From Thermithiobacillus tepidarius DSM 3134 (lineage in GTDB: Bacteria; Pseudomonadota; Gammaproteobacteria; Acidithiobacillales; Thermithiobacillaceae), in contig NZ_AUIS01000021.1 of assembly GCF_000423825.1 (NCBI RefSeq), forward strand, positions 1 to 45,080: 45,080 bases of DNA, in the 5' to 3' direction. Positions 11,359-20,115 of this stretch are shown piece after piece. The notes beneath the pieces are model-generated. The model searched no databases. It saw nothing but the letters and a program-made list of their open reading frames with translations, and was not told the origin of the DNA. Position 1 is the first letter of the stretch; every line of letters begins with the position of its first letter. The position numbers and the translations under genes are program-made.

Positions 11359-12714
11359 ATGTACCGCGCCGCCGACACCATCGCCGCCATTGCCACCCCG
11401 CCCGGTCGCGGCGGGGTGGGGGTGATCCGCGTTTCCGGGCCGGCGGCCCTGGCCATCGCCCGTGCCTTGAGCGGGCGCAAGCGCATCGAGCCGCGCCGCG
11501 CCTATTTCGCCACTTTCCGGGACGAGGCCGGCCAGATCCTCGACAGCGGCATCCTGCTCTATTTCCAGGGACCCCGGAGCTTCACCGGCGAGGATGTGAT
11601 CGAGGTGCAGGGCCACGGCGGGCCGGTGGTCATGGAGCTGCTGCTGGCCCGCATCCTGGCGCTGGGGGCGCGCGCCGCCCGCGCCGGCGAGTTCAGCGAG
11701 CGCGCCTTTTTGAACGGCAAGCTGGACCTGGCCCAGGCCGAGGCGGTGGCCGATCTCATCGATGCCCAGAGCGCGGTCCAGGCCCGCGCCGCCAGCCGCA
11801 GCCTGGAGGGGCAGTTTTCCCGGGCGGTCGAGCGTCTCCACGGCGCGCTGCTGGAACTGCGCGCCTATGTGGAGGCGGCCATCGATTTTCCCGACGAGGA
11901 ATTGGATCTGCTGGGCGCCGGGCAGGTGGCCGAACGCTTGCGGGGCCTTGCGGAGCAGATTCAGGCGCTGCAGGCGGCGGCGGGGCAGGGCGCCTTGCTG
12001 CGCGAGGGGGCGCGCGTGGTGCTGGCGGGCCGGCCCAATGCCGGCAAGTCGAGCCTGCTCAACGCCCTGGCCGGCCTGGAAGCGGCCATCGTCACCGACA
12101 TCCCCGGCACCACCCGCGACCTCTTGCGCGAGCACATCCAGATCGACGGCCTGCCGCTGCACATCATCGACACCGCCGGCATCCGCGCGGACGCCGACCG
12201 GGTGGAGCAGTTGGGCATCGAGCGCGCCTGGCGGGCGGCGCGGGAAGCGGATCTCTGCTTGCTGGTGGTCGACGCCGGCCAGGGCTTCGGCCCCGAGGAC
12301 GCCGCCATCCGCGACGCCCTGGCGCAGCCCGATGGCGCCGCGCCGCCGGTGCTGATGCTTTTCAACAAGATCGACCTGCTCGCCGCGCCGCCGGCGTTGC
12401 CGACGGATGCGCTGGCCGTCTCCGCCCGCACCGGCGCCGGCCTCGATGCGTTGCGCGCCCGCATCAAGGCGCTGCTGGGCTACGGCGGCGAAAGCGACGG
12501 CCTCTTCAGCGCCCGCGCCCGTCATCAGGACGCCCTGCGCCGCTGCCAGGCCGCCCTGCATAGCGCCACCGTCAATCTCGGTGCCCGCAGCGGCCTGGAA
12601 CTGGTGGCCGAGGATTTGCGCGAGGGCGGCGAGGCCCTGGGGGAGATCACCGGACAGGTCAGCGCCGATGAACTGCTCGGCGAGATCTTCAGCCGGTTCT
12701 GCATCGGCAAGTAA
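11359..12714 (+). CDS. mnmE: tRNA uridine-5-carboxymethylaminomethyl modification GTPase MnmE
   Basis: MnmE works with MnmG (encoded at 16081) to build the 5-carboxymethylaminomethyl group on U34 of tRNAs reading two-fold degenerate codons. The start at 11359 gives MYRAADTIAAIATPPGRGG, the family N-terminus, and a 451-residue protein of normal length. The G domain carries GRPNAGKSSLLN (P-loop), DIPGTTRD, DTAG and FNKID, and the protein ends in CIGK with the conserved C-terminal cysteine. The long frame upstream is a by-product of the hexanucleotide repeat and is not coding. It converges with the diguanylate cyclase gene with only 13 bases between stops. Confidence 0.97.
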   Translation: MYRAADTIAAIATPPGRGGVGVIRVSGPAALAIARALSGRKRIEPRRAYFATFRDEAGQILDSGILLYFQGPRSFTGEDVIEVQGHGGPVVMELLLARILALGARAARAGEFSERAFLNGKLDLAQAEAVADLIDAQSAVQARAASRSLEGQFSRAVERLHGALLELRAYVEAAIDFPDEELDLLGAGQVAERLRGLAEQIQALQAAAGQGALLREGARVVLAGRPNAGKSSLLNALAGLEAAIVTDIPGTTRDLLREHIQIDGLPLHIIDTAGIRADADRVEQLGIERAWRAAREADLCLLVVDAGQGFGPEDAAIRDALAQPDGAAPPVLMLFNKIDLLAAPPALPTDALAVSARTGAGLDALRARIKALLGYGGESDGLFSARARHQDALRRCQAALHSATVNLGARSGLELVAEDLREGGEALGEITGQVSADELLGEIFSRFCIGK

Positions 12715-12727
12715 CGGACCGGCCGCG

Positions 12728-14575
12728 CTAGACGGTTTCCGCGTAATCGCCCGGCAATGGCACCGCGGCCGTGGTGAAGAACTGGAATTTGTTGCGGCCC
12801 TGCCGCTTGGCGCGGTACATGGCGCTGTCGGCGTGCTTGAGCAGGGCCGGCGCGTTCTCGCCATCGCGCGGGTAGAGGGTGATGCCGATGCTGCTGGTGA
12901 CCTGGACCTCGCGGCCCATCAGAGTGATCGGCTCGGCCAAAGCCGCCAGCAGGCGCTGCGCGATCTCGGCGGCTTCGGCCTCGTGCATGACCTCTTCCAG
13001 GAGGATCACGAATTCATCGCCGCCCAGGCGCGCCACCGTATCGTCCTCCCGCGCCGCTTCCCGCAAGCGCTCGGCGATCTGCCTGAGCAACTCGTCGCCC
13101 GCCGCGTGGCCCAGTACATCGTTCACCTGCTTGAAACCGTCCAGGTCCAGGAAGAGCACGGCGGCTTGGCGGCCGTGGCGCTTGGCGTGGGCCAGCGCGT
13201 GCTCCAGACGGTCCTGGAGCAGGGCCCGGTTGGGCAAGCCGGTCAGGGTGTCGCAATGGGCCAGGTGGGCCAGGCGCCGCTCGGTTTCCTTGCGGTCGGT
13301 GACGTCTTCCGCCGTGCCCACGATGTGAATGACGCGCCCATCTTCGTAGAGCGGCGAGGCGCTCACGGAGATGAGCCGCTGGGTGCCGTCCTTGCGGGTG
13401 AGCATCACCTCATGATCGGTGACGGTCACGGCCTGCTGAATGATTTGCTCGAAGAGGGCGCTCAAGGGGGCTGCTGTCGCGGGCGAGAAGAGCGCGGCGA
13501 AGGGCCGGCCGAGCAGTTCCTCGACGGCGTAGCCGGCGATGGCGGCTCCGGCCCGGTTGAGCAGCACGAAGCGGCCCTCGAGATCGAGCGCGAAAATGGA
13601 GTGTCTGGCGCTTTCCATCACCTGCTCACGGAAGGCGTAGGCACGGCGCAGGGCCCGCTCGCTGTCGCGCAGGGCGTTCTCCGCCTCGCGGGCCTGGCGG
13701 TACAGGAGGGCGTTGTCGACCGCCAGCGCCGCCCGCCGGGCCAACTCCTCGGCCAGAATGACGTCGCGCTGGCCGAAGCGGCGCTGCGCCGTGGACAGGC
13801 CGAAGGCGATGGAGCCGAGGATCCGGCCGCGCGCCAGCATCGGCACGGTCAGGTAGGAGTGATTTTGCATGCGCTTGAACAGCGCGAACTGCTCGGGGTC
13901 CGGCGCCAGGATCGCCAGGTGCTCGTCGGTGAAGTGCTCGATCAGGATCGGCTTGCCCGTGGCGATGGCCTTGCCGCTGCCGTAGCGCCCTTGCGCATCG
14001 ATGCGGAAAGTCTGTTCCAGGCGCTGCGTCCAGGCTTCATGTCCGGGCTCCTTGCCGGCGATGGCCAGGACCGGCTGGCTGCGGTCCGGCTCCACCACGG
14101 TCACCAGGCACCAGTCGGAAAAGTGGGTGACTGCCAGGCGGGCGAGTTGCCGCAGGGCGGTTTCGAAGTCCAGGGAGGCCACCAGCACGGCCCCGGCCTC
14201 GGCCAGGAAGCTTTCCGCCGACCGCTGCGCCTGCTTCTCCTGGAGTGTCCAACGCAGGCGATGCATCAGGACAATGCAAAAGACGCTGAGCAGGACATAG
14301 GTACCCAGGCGCAGCAGAAGGGCGGTGTTCCAGTCCGCGGGATCCCGCGGCAGGCTGGTCTGCATCAGCAGCGGCAGGCTCAGCGCCAGCGCCAGCGCGC
14401 CGGGGCCGCGGCCGCCCAGCAAGGCGCTCAACAGGGTGCCGGACAGGAAGAGGAGGAGGGGGGCGCTGGGCAGCCAAAGCCACACAGCCAGCGCAGCCGC
14501 GGCAGTCAGGAGCACGGCGCAGGCATAAGGCCAGCCGCAGGTATGGAGCACTTGTCGGGGGAGGAATCCAAGCAT
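12728..14575 (-). CDS. Membrane-bound diguanylate cyclase with GAF, PAS and GGDEF domains
   Basis: The 615-residue protein should make the second messenger c-di-GMP from two GTP. Order: about three to four hydrophobic helices (10-100), a GAF domain (about 120-300), a PAS domain with HSIFALDLEGRFVLLNRAG (about 325-440) and a C-terminal GGDEF domain with DTLTGLPNRALLQDRL and an intact RLGGDEFVILLEE active site. No EAL domain follows, so it is a synthase rather than a phosphodiesterase. The start at 14575 has no clear ribosome-binding site; a GTG or TTG four to five codons upstream is possible. It is transcribed against the flanking mnmE and mnmG genes and follows the orphan binding-protein gene on the same strand. 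The signals sensed by GAF and PAS are unknown. Confidence 0.9.
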   Translation of the reverse strand: MLGFLPRQVLHTCGWPYACAVLLTAAAALAVWLWLPSAPLLLFLSGTLLSALLGGRGPGALALALSLPLLMQTSLPRDPADWNTALLLRLGTYVLLSVFCIVLMHRLRWTLQEKQAQRSAESFLAEAGAVLVASLDFETALRQLARLAVTHFSDWCLVTVVEPDRSQPVLAIAGKEPGHEAWTQRLEQTFRIDAQGRYGSGKAIATGKPILIEHFTDEHLAILAPDPEQFALFKRMQNHSYLTVPMLARGRILGSIAFGLSTAQRRFGQRDVILAEELARRAALAVDNALLYRQAREAENALRDSERALRRAYAFREQVMESARHSIFALDLEGRFVLLNRAGAAIAGYAVEELLGRPFAALFSPATAAPLSALFEQIIQQAVTVTDHEVMLTRKDGTQRLISVSASPLYEDGRVIHIVGTAEDVTDRKETERRLAHLAHCDTLTGLPNRALLQDRLEHALAHAKRHGRQAAVLFLDLDGFKQVNDVLGHAAGDELLRQIAERLREAAREDDTVARLGGDEFVILLEEVMHEAEAAEIAQRLLAALAEPITLMGREVQVTSSIGITLYPRDGENAPALLKHADSAMYRAKRQGRNKFQFFTTAAVPLPGDYAETV

Positions 14576-14675
14576 GTCTGTGCGCAACACGAGAGCGGCG
14601 CTTGGTCGCTCTAGGCGTGCGAGCCGCCGAATTATTATTGGGATTGAGGTGCAAAATAGATGCTGATCGGGAAAA

Positions 14676-14721
14676 AGCAAGCTGAGCAGCACCGCGCCGG
14701 GCATCAGGGCCCGGCGCGGTG
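14676..14721 (-). terminator. Strong hairpin after the binding-protein lipoprotein gene, probable terminator
   Basis: A perfect 13-bp GC stem (14690-14702 with 14709-14721, loop of six) lies 33 bases past the gene stop. On the minus strand a run of five T (14676-14672) follows only after a 13-base delay, so it is not a textbook intrinsic terminator. Confidence 0.5.
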
Positions 14722-14754
14722 GCATGGGAAAATCTCGCAGCTGGCGCGGTGCCG

Positions 14755-15792
14755 TCAGCCGGAAATCGGCTTGAGCTTCAGCTCCTCGGGTGAAGCGTTG
14801 ACGAAGCCGTACTTGGCATAGGCGGCCTGACCCGCGGGAGTGGCCAGGAAGCTCAGGTACTTCATCGCCGCATCCTGGTGCTTGCTGTTGCTCAGCATGC
14901 CGATGGCGTAGGATACCTCGTTGCGCAGGCTGTCCTCGGGCGGTAGGGTGACGCCCTCGATGGCGTGACCCTCGCGCATGGCTTCCAGCACTTCGGTCTT
15001 CCAGACGATGCCGGCGTCGGAGGTGCCAGCGCGGATGCGCTCCGGCGTCTCGCGGTGATGGACCGCGGTGAAGTAGTGGTTCGGCGTGGTCTGGCAGGCG
15101 ACGCACTCCTTGCCGGCGGCGAGCTGGTCGTAGATGCCGTGGCGCTGCAGCACCTTCTTGGCGTAGAACTGCATGATGCCTTCGTTCACCGGATTGGGAT
15201 TGGACACGCGCACGTCGGCACGGGCCAGGTCCTTGATGCTCTTGATGTTCTTCGGGTTGCCCTTGGCCGTCATGATCTGCAGCTCGTTGTGCATGTAGAT
15301 CTTGTACTGATCCATCAGGCCGGCCTGCTTGAGTGTCTTCAGATGGCCCAGGTTGACGGAGGCGTAGACGTCCGGCTGGCCGGGGTAGTCCTTGCCGCCG
15401 TAGGTCCAGCCGCCCGCTTGAATGGCCTTGAGGATCAACCCCGGTGGCAGGGTGATCACGCCCACGTCGATGCCGGGGTGCTGCTTCTGGAAGGCGCGGA
15501 CCACCTCCTCCATGGCGAAGAACTGGTTGCCCGCCAGCCACAGGACCACGTCGGCATCCGTGTTCATCCTGGCCAGGGCGTCGGCGCCCTTGACCAGCCG
15601 CCCGTCGGCATAAAACAGACGCAGATCGTTGTCCTTGTTTTTGGGAATGGCGACGTACTTGGACGCGGCGGCCTGCGCGGCCGCTGCCTGGGGATTGGAG
15701 CCCGGGTTCTTGGCGGTCTCGGTGCTGGCGCAGCCGGTCACGAGACCGCCGGCCAGTGCCAGGAAAACGACTTTCAGCAAAAGCTTGGACAT
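14755..15792 (-). CDS. Orphan substrate-binding-protein-like lipoprotein (ModA/extracellular solute-binding fold)
   Basis: The ATG at 15792 follows a strong GGGAGGAG site. A signal peptide ends in a lipobox with Cys21 (LVTGCAS), so the 345-residue product is a lipoprotein. The mature part looks like a type II periplasmic binding protein of the molybdate/solute class: DADVVLWLAGNQFFAMEEVVRAF, GIDVGVITLPPG, and the late hinge-type segments AGTSDAGIVWKTEV and KYLSFLATPAGQAAY. A Cys-x2-Cys pair (Cys230 and Cys233, ECVAC) without the His of a haem c site is unusual for this fold. No permease or ATPase gene is adjacent; its only same-strand neighbour is the diguanylate cyclase. It may be a sensor or a scavenging protein; ligand unknown. 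Confidence 0.75.
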   Translation of the reverse strand: MSKLLLKVVFLALAGGLVTGCASTETAKNPGSNPQAAAAQAAASKYVAIPKNKDNDLRLFYADGRLVKGADALARMNTDADVVLWLAGNQFFAMEEVVRAFQKQHPGIDVGVITLPPGLILKAIQAGGWTYGGKDYPGQPDVYASVNLGHLKTLKQAGLMDQYKIYMHNELQIMTAKGNPKNIKSIKDLARADVRVSNPNPVNEGIMQFYAKKVLQRHGIYDQLAAGKECVACQTTPNHYFTAVHHRETPERIRAGTSDAGIVWKTEVLEAMREGHAIEGVTLPPEDSLRNEVSYAIGMLSNSKHQDAAMKYLSFLATPAGQAAYAKYGFVNASPEELKLKPISG

Positions 15793-15917
15793 TTCTCCTC
15801 CCGCTGTTATGGATGGCGCCGAATTTCGATTCGGTTGTTGGCCCGGGATTTCAGCAATATGCATGCCATGGCCCAGCGGCTGATGGCACCTGAATGATTT
15901 GATCAATTCGGATCGCT

Positions 15918-15962
15918 GGCGGCTGCACTTTGCAATCGACTTGGTTGCAAAATGCAGTCGCC
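15918..15962. repeat. 45-bp imperfect palindrome in a divergent intergenic region
   Basis: Arms 15918-15935 and 15945-15962 (GGCGGCTGCACTTTGCAA and its near complement) match at 16 of 18 positions around a 9-base centre. It lies in the 288-bp gap between the divergent lipoprotein gene and mnmG. No T-run follows, so an operator or RNA element is more likely than a terminator. The rest of the gap holds only a possible mnmG promoter. Confidence 0.6.
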
Positions 15963-16004
15963 GGTCTGCGCGTGCGTCGCGCGCGGGCTGGCGGGCCGGG
16001 AGAC

Positions 16005-16035
16005 TTGGCTAAGTGCCCGCCACTTGAGGTAAAAT
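16005..16035 (+). promoter_or_regulatory. Possible sigma-70 promoter of mnmG
   Basis: TTGGCT (16005-16010) and TAAAAT (16030-16035) are 19 bases apart, 45 bases upstream of the mnmG start. The -10 is good; the spacing is longer than ideal. Confidence 0.35.
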
Positions 16036-16080
16036 GCGGCGATTTGGTGGTCTCCGCCCACGGGGCGGGGAGGTGAGCTT

Positions 16081-17946
16081 GTGAAGGAAAATTACGACGT
16101 CATCGTGGTCGGCGGCGGGCATGCCGGCGTGGAGGCGGCCCTGGCCGCCGCGCGTCTGGGCGTGCGCACGCTGCTTCTGACCCAGAATCTGGATACCATC
16201 GGCCAAATGTCCTGCAATCCCGCCATCGGCGGCATCGGCAAGGGGCATCTCGTCAAGGAGATCGATGCCCTGGGCGGCATCATGGGACTCGCCACCGACC
16301 GCGGCGGCATTCAGTTTCGCATCCTGAACGCCAGCAAGGGCCCGGCGGTGCGCGCCACCCGCGCTCAGGCCGACCGCGTGCTCTACAAGCGCGCAGTGCG
16401 CAGCCTGGTGGAGGCGGAGCGCCGGCTGGACCTCTTCCAGGGCAGCGTGGGCGACCTGCTGATGGATGGCGACGCGCTGGCCGGCGTGGTACTGGAGACC
16501 GGCATTCCCATCCGCGCCCGGCAGGTGGTGCTGACCACCGGCACCTTCCTCGGCGGGGTGATCCACATCGGCGACGTGCAGCATCCCGGCGGCCGCGCTG
16601 GCGACGCGCCCAGCAATGCCCTGTCCCGGCGCCTGCGCGACCTGGGCTTTCCGGTCGGCCGCCTGAAGACCGGCACGCCGCCGCGCATCGACGGCCGCAG
16701 CATCGATTACGGCCGGCTGGAGCTGCAGCCCGGCGACGCGCCGCCTCCGCCGTTCTCCTTCCTGACCGAGCGGATCGAGGTGCCGCAGGTGCCCTGCCAT
16801 ATCACCTACACCAATGCCCGCACCCATGCCATCATCCAGGACAACCTGCACCGCTCGGCCATGTACGGCGGCCACATCGAGGGCGTCGGCCCGCGCTACT
16901 GTCCGTCCATCGAGGACAAGATCGTGCGCTTTGCCGACAAGGCCGCGCACCAGATCTTCCTGGAACCCGAGGGCCTGGACACCTTCGAGGTCTACCCCAA
17001 CGGCATCTCCACCAGCCTGCCCTTCGACGTGCAGGTGGCGCTGGTGCGCTCCATCGCGGGTCTGGAAAATGCCCGGATCCTGCGCGCCGGCTATGCCATC
17101 GAGTACGACTACCTCGACCCGCGCGACCTGCACCTGACCCTGGAGAGCAAGCGCCTGCCGGGGCTCTTCTGCGCCGGACAGATCAACGGCACCACCGGCT
17201 ACGAGGAGGCCGCCGCCCAGGGGCTCCTGGCCGGCCTCAACGCCGCGCGCCGCGCCCGGGACCTGCCGGGCTGGTATCCGCGCCGGGACGAGGCCTATCT
17301 TGGCGTCCTGGTGGATGATCTGGTGAGCAAGGGCACCGACGAGCCCTACCGCATGTTCACCAGCCGCGCCGAATACCGGCTGCAGCTGCGCGAGGACAAC
17401 GCCGACCTGCGTCTGACCCCGGTCGGCCGCGAGCTGGGGCTGGTGGATGACGCCCGCTTCGCCCGCTTCGAGGCCAAGCGCAACGCCATCGCCGCCGAGC
17501 AGGCGCGGCTGGCCGCCACCCGCCTGCGCCCGGAGCAGGTGCTGGCGGCCCAGGCCGAGGCAGTGCTCGGCCAGCCGCTGAGCCGGGATTTCAGTCTGAT
17601 GGAGCTGCTGCGCCGTCCGGGGGTGAGCTACGCGGCGCTCATGAGTCTGCCCGGCGCCGGGGCGGCCGTGGCGGACGCCAAAGTGGCCGAGCAGGTGGAG
17701 ATCCAGGCCAAGTATGCCGGCTACATCGATCGCCAGCAGGAGGAGATCGCGCGCAGCCGCCGCTGGGAGGATCTGCCCCTGCCCCCGGACCTGGATTTCC
17801 GGGCGCTGTCGGGCCTGTCCACCGAGATCGTGCAGAAGCTGGAAAAGCATCGCCCCGACACCCTGGGGCAGGCCAGCCGCATCAGCGGCGTGACTCCGGC
17901 GGCAATCTCCCTGCTGCTGGTGCATCTGAAGAAACGCAGCGCCTGA
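16081..17946 (+). CDS. mnmG: tRNA uridine-5-carboxymethylaminomethyl modification enzyme MnmG (GidA)
   Basis: MnmG is the FAD-dependent partner of MnmE in wobble-uridine modification. The 621-residue protein starts with GTG at 16081 behind a strong GGGGAGGTGA site. It has the FAD Rossmann motif [18 protein letters not shown] near residue 9, the family signature [20 protein letters not shown], a second dinucleotide motif around [19 protein letters not shown] and a C-terminal helical domain for MnmE and tRNA contact. Length is normal. It is separated from mnmE by the inserted diguanylate cyclase and binding-protein genes. Confidence 0.97.
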   Translation: MKENYDVIVVGGGHAGVEAALAAARLGVRTLLLTQNLDTIGQMSCNPAIGGIGKGHLVKEIDALGGIMGLATDRGGIQFRILNASKGPAVRATRAQADRVLYKRAVRSLVEAERRLDLFQGSVGDLLMDGDALAGVVLETGIPIRARQVVLTTGTFLGGVIHIGDVQHPGGRAGDAPSNALSRRLRDLGFPVGRLKTGTPPRIDGRSIDYGRLELQPGDAPPPPFSFLTERIEVPQVPCHITYTNARTHAIIQDNLHRSAMYGGHIEGVGPRYCPSIEDKIVRFADKAAHQIFLEPEGLDTFEVYPNGISTSLPFDVQVALVRSIAGLENARILRAGYAIEYDYLDPRDLHLTLESKRLPGLFCAGQINGTTGYEEAAAQGLLAGLNAARRARDLPGWYPRRDEAYLGVLVDDLVSKGTDEPYRMFTSRAEYRLQLREDNADLRLTPVGRELGLVDDARFARFEAKRNAIAAEQARLAATRLRPEQVLAAQAEAVLGQPLSRDFSLMELLRRPGVSYAALMSLPGAGAAVADAKVAEQVEIQAKYAGYIDRQQEEIARSRRWEDLPLPPDLDFRALSGLSTEIVQKLEKHRPDTLGQASRISGVTPAAISLLLVHLKKRSA

Positions 17947-17951
17947 GCGGC

Positions 17952-17985
17952 AAAAAAACGCCCGGCTGCGGGCGGCAGCCGGGCG
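17952..17985 (-). terminator. Intrinsic terminator of the glycine-zipper lipoprotein gene
   Basis: CGCCCGGCTGC (17959-17969) pairs perfectly with 17975-17985, and on the minus strand a run of seven T follows (17958-17952). It also lies immediately after mnmG, where the same stem may help rightward termination although no T-run follows in that direction. Confidence 0.85.
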
Positions 17986-18007
17986 CCGGGCTTCAAGCGG
18001 GAAGGGA

Positions 18008-18283
18008 CTACTTCTTCTGGTCCTTCTCGCGCCCATGGATGTAGCCGCCCGCGCCGCCGATGGCTGCGCCGGTCACGGCGCCCGTGGTGGCGTTGCCGCC
18101 CACGGCTTCGCCGATCACCGCGCCGGCCACGCCGCCGATGGCCGCGCCGGTGGCCGCCTCACCATAGGCATGGCTGCCGCTGATGGTGGGGTTGCGCCAA
18201 TCGTAGCCGTTGCTGGCGCAGCCGCCCAAAGCGGCCACGGCGACCACGGCCAGCAGGGAGTGCTTTACGTTGTTCCGGTTCAT
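18008..18283 (-). CDS. Glycine-zipper lipoprotein
   Basis: The ATG at 18283 follows an AGGAGG site. The 91-residue product has a signal peptide with lipobox ALGGC (Cys22), a short linker and two glycine-zipper membrane segments (GAAIGGVAGAVIGEAVGG and GAVTGAAIGGAGGYIHG), ending in a charged HGREKDQKK tail. Small proteins of this glycine-zipper type sit in the outer envelope and often belong to stress or biofilm regulons; the specific role is unknown. It has its own terminator and lies on the strand opposite to mnmG and rsmG. A Fur-box-like site lies in the divergent region with rsmG, suggesting iron control. Confidence 0.85.
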   Translation of the reverse strand: MNRNNVKHSLLAVVAVAALGGCASNGYDWRNPTISGSHAYGEAATGAAIGGVAGAVIGEAVGGNATTGAVTGAAIGGAGGYIHGREKDQKK

Positions 18284-18332
18284 GACGAGGTCCTCCTGGT
18301 TCCGATGCTTGGCCTGCTCTGCTCTTTTCGCC

Positions 18333-18345
18333 AATGACAATCATT
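18333..18345. promoter_or_regulatory. Fur-box-like operator
   Basis: AATGACAATCATT matches the core of the Fur consensus (AATGATAATCATT) at 12 of 13 positions and is almost palindromic. It lies 50 bases upstream of the glycine-zipper lipoprotein start and 51 bases upstream of the -10 assigned to rsmG. Confidence 0.5.
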
Positions 18346-18395
18346 CAACGAGGCGCAGCGCGGACGGTTGACGTGCCAAAGACGAGCTGCGCATC

Positions 18396-18404
18396 TGGTA
18401 TAAT
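18396..18404 (+). promoter_or_regulatory. Extended -10 promoter of rsmG-parAB
   Basis: TGGTATAAT combines a perfect TATAAT (18399-18404) with the upstream TG of an extended -10 element. There is no good -35 at 17 bases; TTGACG occurs at 18368-18373 but 25 bases away. The leader to the rsmG ATG would be about 120 bases. Confidence 0.55.
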
Positions 18405-18533
18405 TTTTGGATGTTCGCGCCGGCCGTTGGTTCCCGGCGGCCCGTCGGGCAACGCACGCGGGGCGTGCACGGACCCGTTCTTTCCCAGGAATCCGGCCGC
18501 GCCCGTCGTTTACTGTTTACAAGGATCACGCCC

Positions 18534-19184
18534 ATGTCCAGGGATCTCCTTCCCGATCTGGATGCCGGGCTGGCCGCGCTCGGCCAGGCCGATCTCACGC
18601 CGACGCAGCGACTGCAACTGCTGGATTATCTGCAACTGCTCGCCCGCTGGAACCGCGCCTACAATCTGACCGCGGTTCGCGCACCGGCGGAGATGGTCGG
18701 CCGCCATCTGCTCGACAGCCTCAGCATCCGACCCCATCTCCGCGGTGCGCGGATCCTCGACGTGGGCACCGGCGCCGGCCTGCCGGGCATTCCCTTGGCC
18801 ATCGCCGAGCCGGCGCGCCGCTTCGTCCTGCTGGACAGCCTGGGCAAGCGCATCACCTTCCTGCGCCAGGTGCTGCTGGACCTGCGGCTGGACAACGTCA
18901 CCCTGGTGCAGGCGCGGGTGGAGGACTACCGGCCGGCGGCGCCCGTCGACTGCATCGTGTCGCGCGCCTTCGCCAGCCTGGCGGATTTCGCCGCGGCCGT
19001 GGCGCATCTGCTCGGTCCGGGCACTTGCGCGCTGGCCATGAAAGGGCGGGCGGCGGAAGCGGAGCTGGCGCAATGGCGGCAAACGGCGCAGGGCCGGAGG
19101 GCGCAGGCGGAAATCGTGCCCCTGGCCGTGCCGGGCGGCGAGGAGGCCCGCTATGCGGTGCGCTGGTTCTACCCGGACCGCTGA
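18534..19184 (+). CDS. rsmG: 16S rRNA (guanine-N7) methyltransferase RsmG (GidB)
   Basis: RsmG methylates N7 of G527 (E. coli numbering) in 16S rRNA using S-adenosylmethionine. The start at 18534 (MSRDLLPDLDAGLAALG) follows AAGGA and gives 216 residues, the normal length; an ATG at 18411 in the same frame would lie nearly at the -10 element. Motifs seen are YNLTAVR, HLLDSLSI, the SAM-binding loop ILDVGTGAGLPGIPLAI and the catalytic-region SRAFASLADF. It precedes parA as in many proteobacteria. Confidence 0.95.
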   Translation: MSRDLLPDLDAGLAALGQADLTPTQRLQLLDYLQLLARWNRAYNLTAVRAPAEMVGRHLLDSLSIRPHLRGARILDVGTGAGLPGIPLAIAEPARRFVLLDSLGKRITFLRQVLLDLRLDNVTLVQARVEDYRPAAPVDCIVSRAFASLADFAAAVAHLLGPGTCALAMKGRAAEAELAQWRQTAQGRRAQAEIVPLAVPGGEEARYAVRWFYPDR

Positions 19185-19347
19185 CTTGCGCGTGCGGCTG
19201 GCCCTGCCGGCATTTATCCGCTATTTTAGAGAGCTTTAGAGACGCTCCCGGGCCAATCCCGGGCGCTTTCATCCCGTGCCTGCGGCAGCCGGCACGACTT
19301 GCCGAGCCAAGCACAGACATGACGATTCCGGAGCAGGTTTCCTCCCC

Positions 19348-20115
19348 ATGCGCATCGTAGCCATTGCCAACCAGAAGGGCGGCGTCGGCAAGACCACCAG
19401 CGCCGTCAATCTGGCCGCCGCCCTGGCCCTGGCGGGCCGGCGCGTGCTGCTCGTCGATCTCGACCCGCAGGGCAATGCCACCATGGGGCTCGGGATCAAC
19501 AAGCAGGCCCTGGCGCGCACGATCTACCATGTGCTCGTGGAGCAGGCGCCTTTGGGCGAGGTGCTGCACGACGTGTCTCCGGCCGGGCTCAGTTTGGCGC
19601 CCGCCAACGCCGACCTGTCCGGCGCCGAGGTGGAGCTGGTGGATCTGGAGGCCCGCGAGCGGCGCCTGAAAGCCGCCCTCGATGCGCTGGAGACGCCATT
19701 CGATTACGTCATCATCGACTGCCCGCCGGCGCTGAACATGCTCACCGTCAACGCCCTGGTGGCGGCTCAGTCGGTGGTGATTCCCATGCAGTGCGAATAC
19801 TATGCCCTGGAGGGCCTGACCCAGCTGCTCGCCACCATCCGGCGCGTGCGCAGCCAGGCCAATCCCGATCTGCAGGTGGACGGCCTGCTGCGCACCATGT
19901 TCGATCCCCGCAACCGCCTCGCCAACGAAGTGGCGGCGGAGCTGGAAAAGCATTTCCCCGACAAGCTCTATCGAACCGTCATCCCGCGCAACGTGCGCCT
20001 GGCCGAGGCCCCCAGCTATGGGCGCGCCATCATGGAGTACGATCGCCAGTGCAGCGGCGCCCAGGCCTACCTGGGCTTGGCGCGGGAATTCCTGCAGCGG
20101 GAGGAAAGCCGATGA
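19348..20115 (+). CDS. parA: Chromosome partitioning ATPase ParA (Soj family)
   Basis: ParA binds DNA non-specifically in its ATP form and moves ParB-parS complexes, segregating new origins. The start at 19348 (MRIVAIANQKGGVGKTT) puts the deviant Walker A motif KGGVGKTT at residues 10-17. DLDPQGNAT and DYVIIDCPPALNMLTVNAL follow as the other nucleotide-site motifs. The 255-residue length fits the short chromosomal class without an N-terminal HTH. Its stop overlaps the parB start by ATGA. A parS-like site is present in recF. Confidence 0.96.
   Translation: MRIVAIANQKGGVGKTTSAVNLAAALALAGRRVLLVDLDPQGNATMGLGINKQALARTIYHVLVEQAPLGEVLHDVSPAGLSLAPANADLSGAEVELVDLEARERRLKAALDALETPFDYVIIDCPPALNMLTVNALVAAQSVVIPMQCEYYALEGLTQLLATIRRVRSQANPDLQVDGLLRTMFDPRNRLANEVAAELEKHFPDKLYRTVIPRNVRLAEAPSYGRAIMEYDRQCSGAQAYLGLAREFLQREESR

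Noticed and set aside
14576-15541. N-terminal extension of the diguanylate cyclase frame to 937 codons
   Set aside because: The added part runs antiparallel-independent in another frame through the binding-protein gene and has no domain character; the real start is near 14575.
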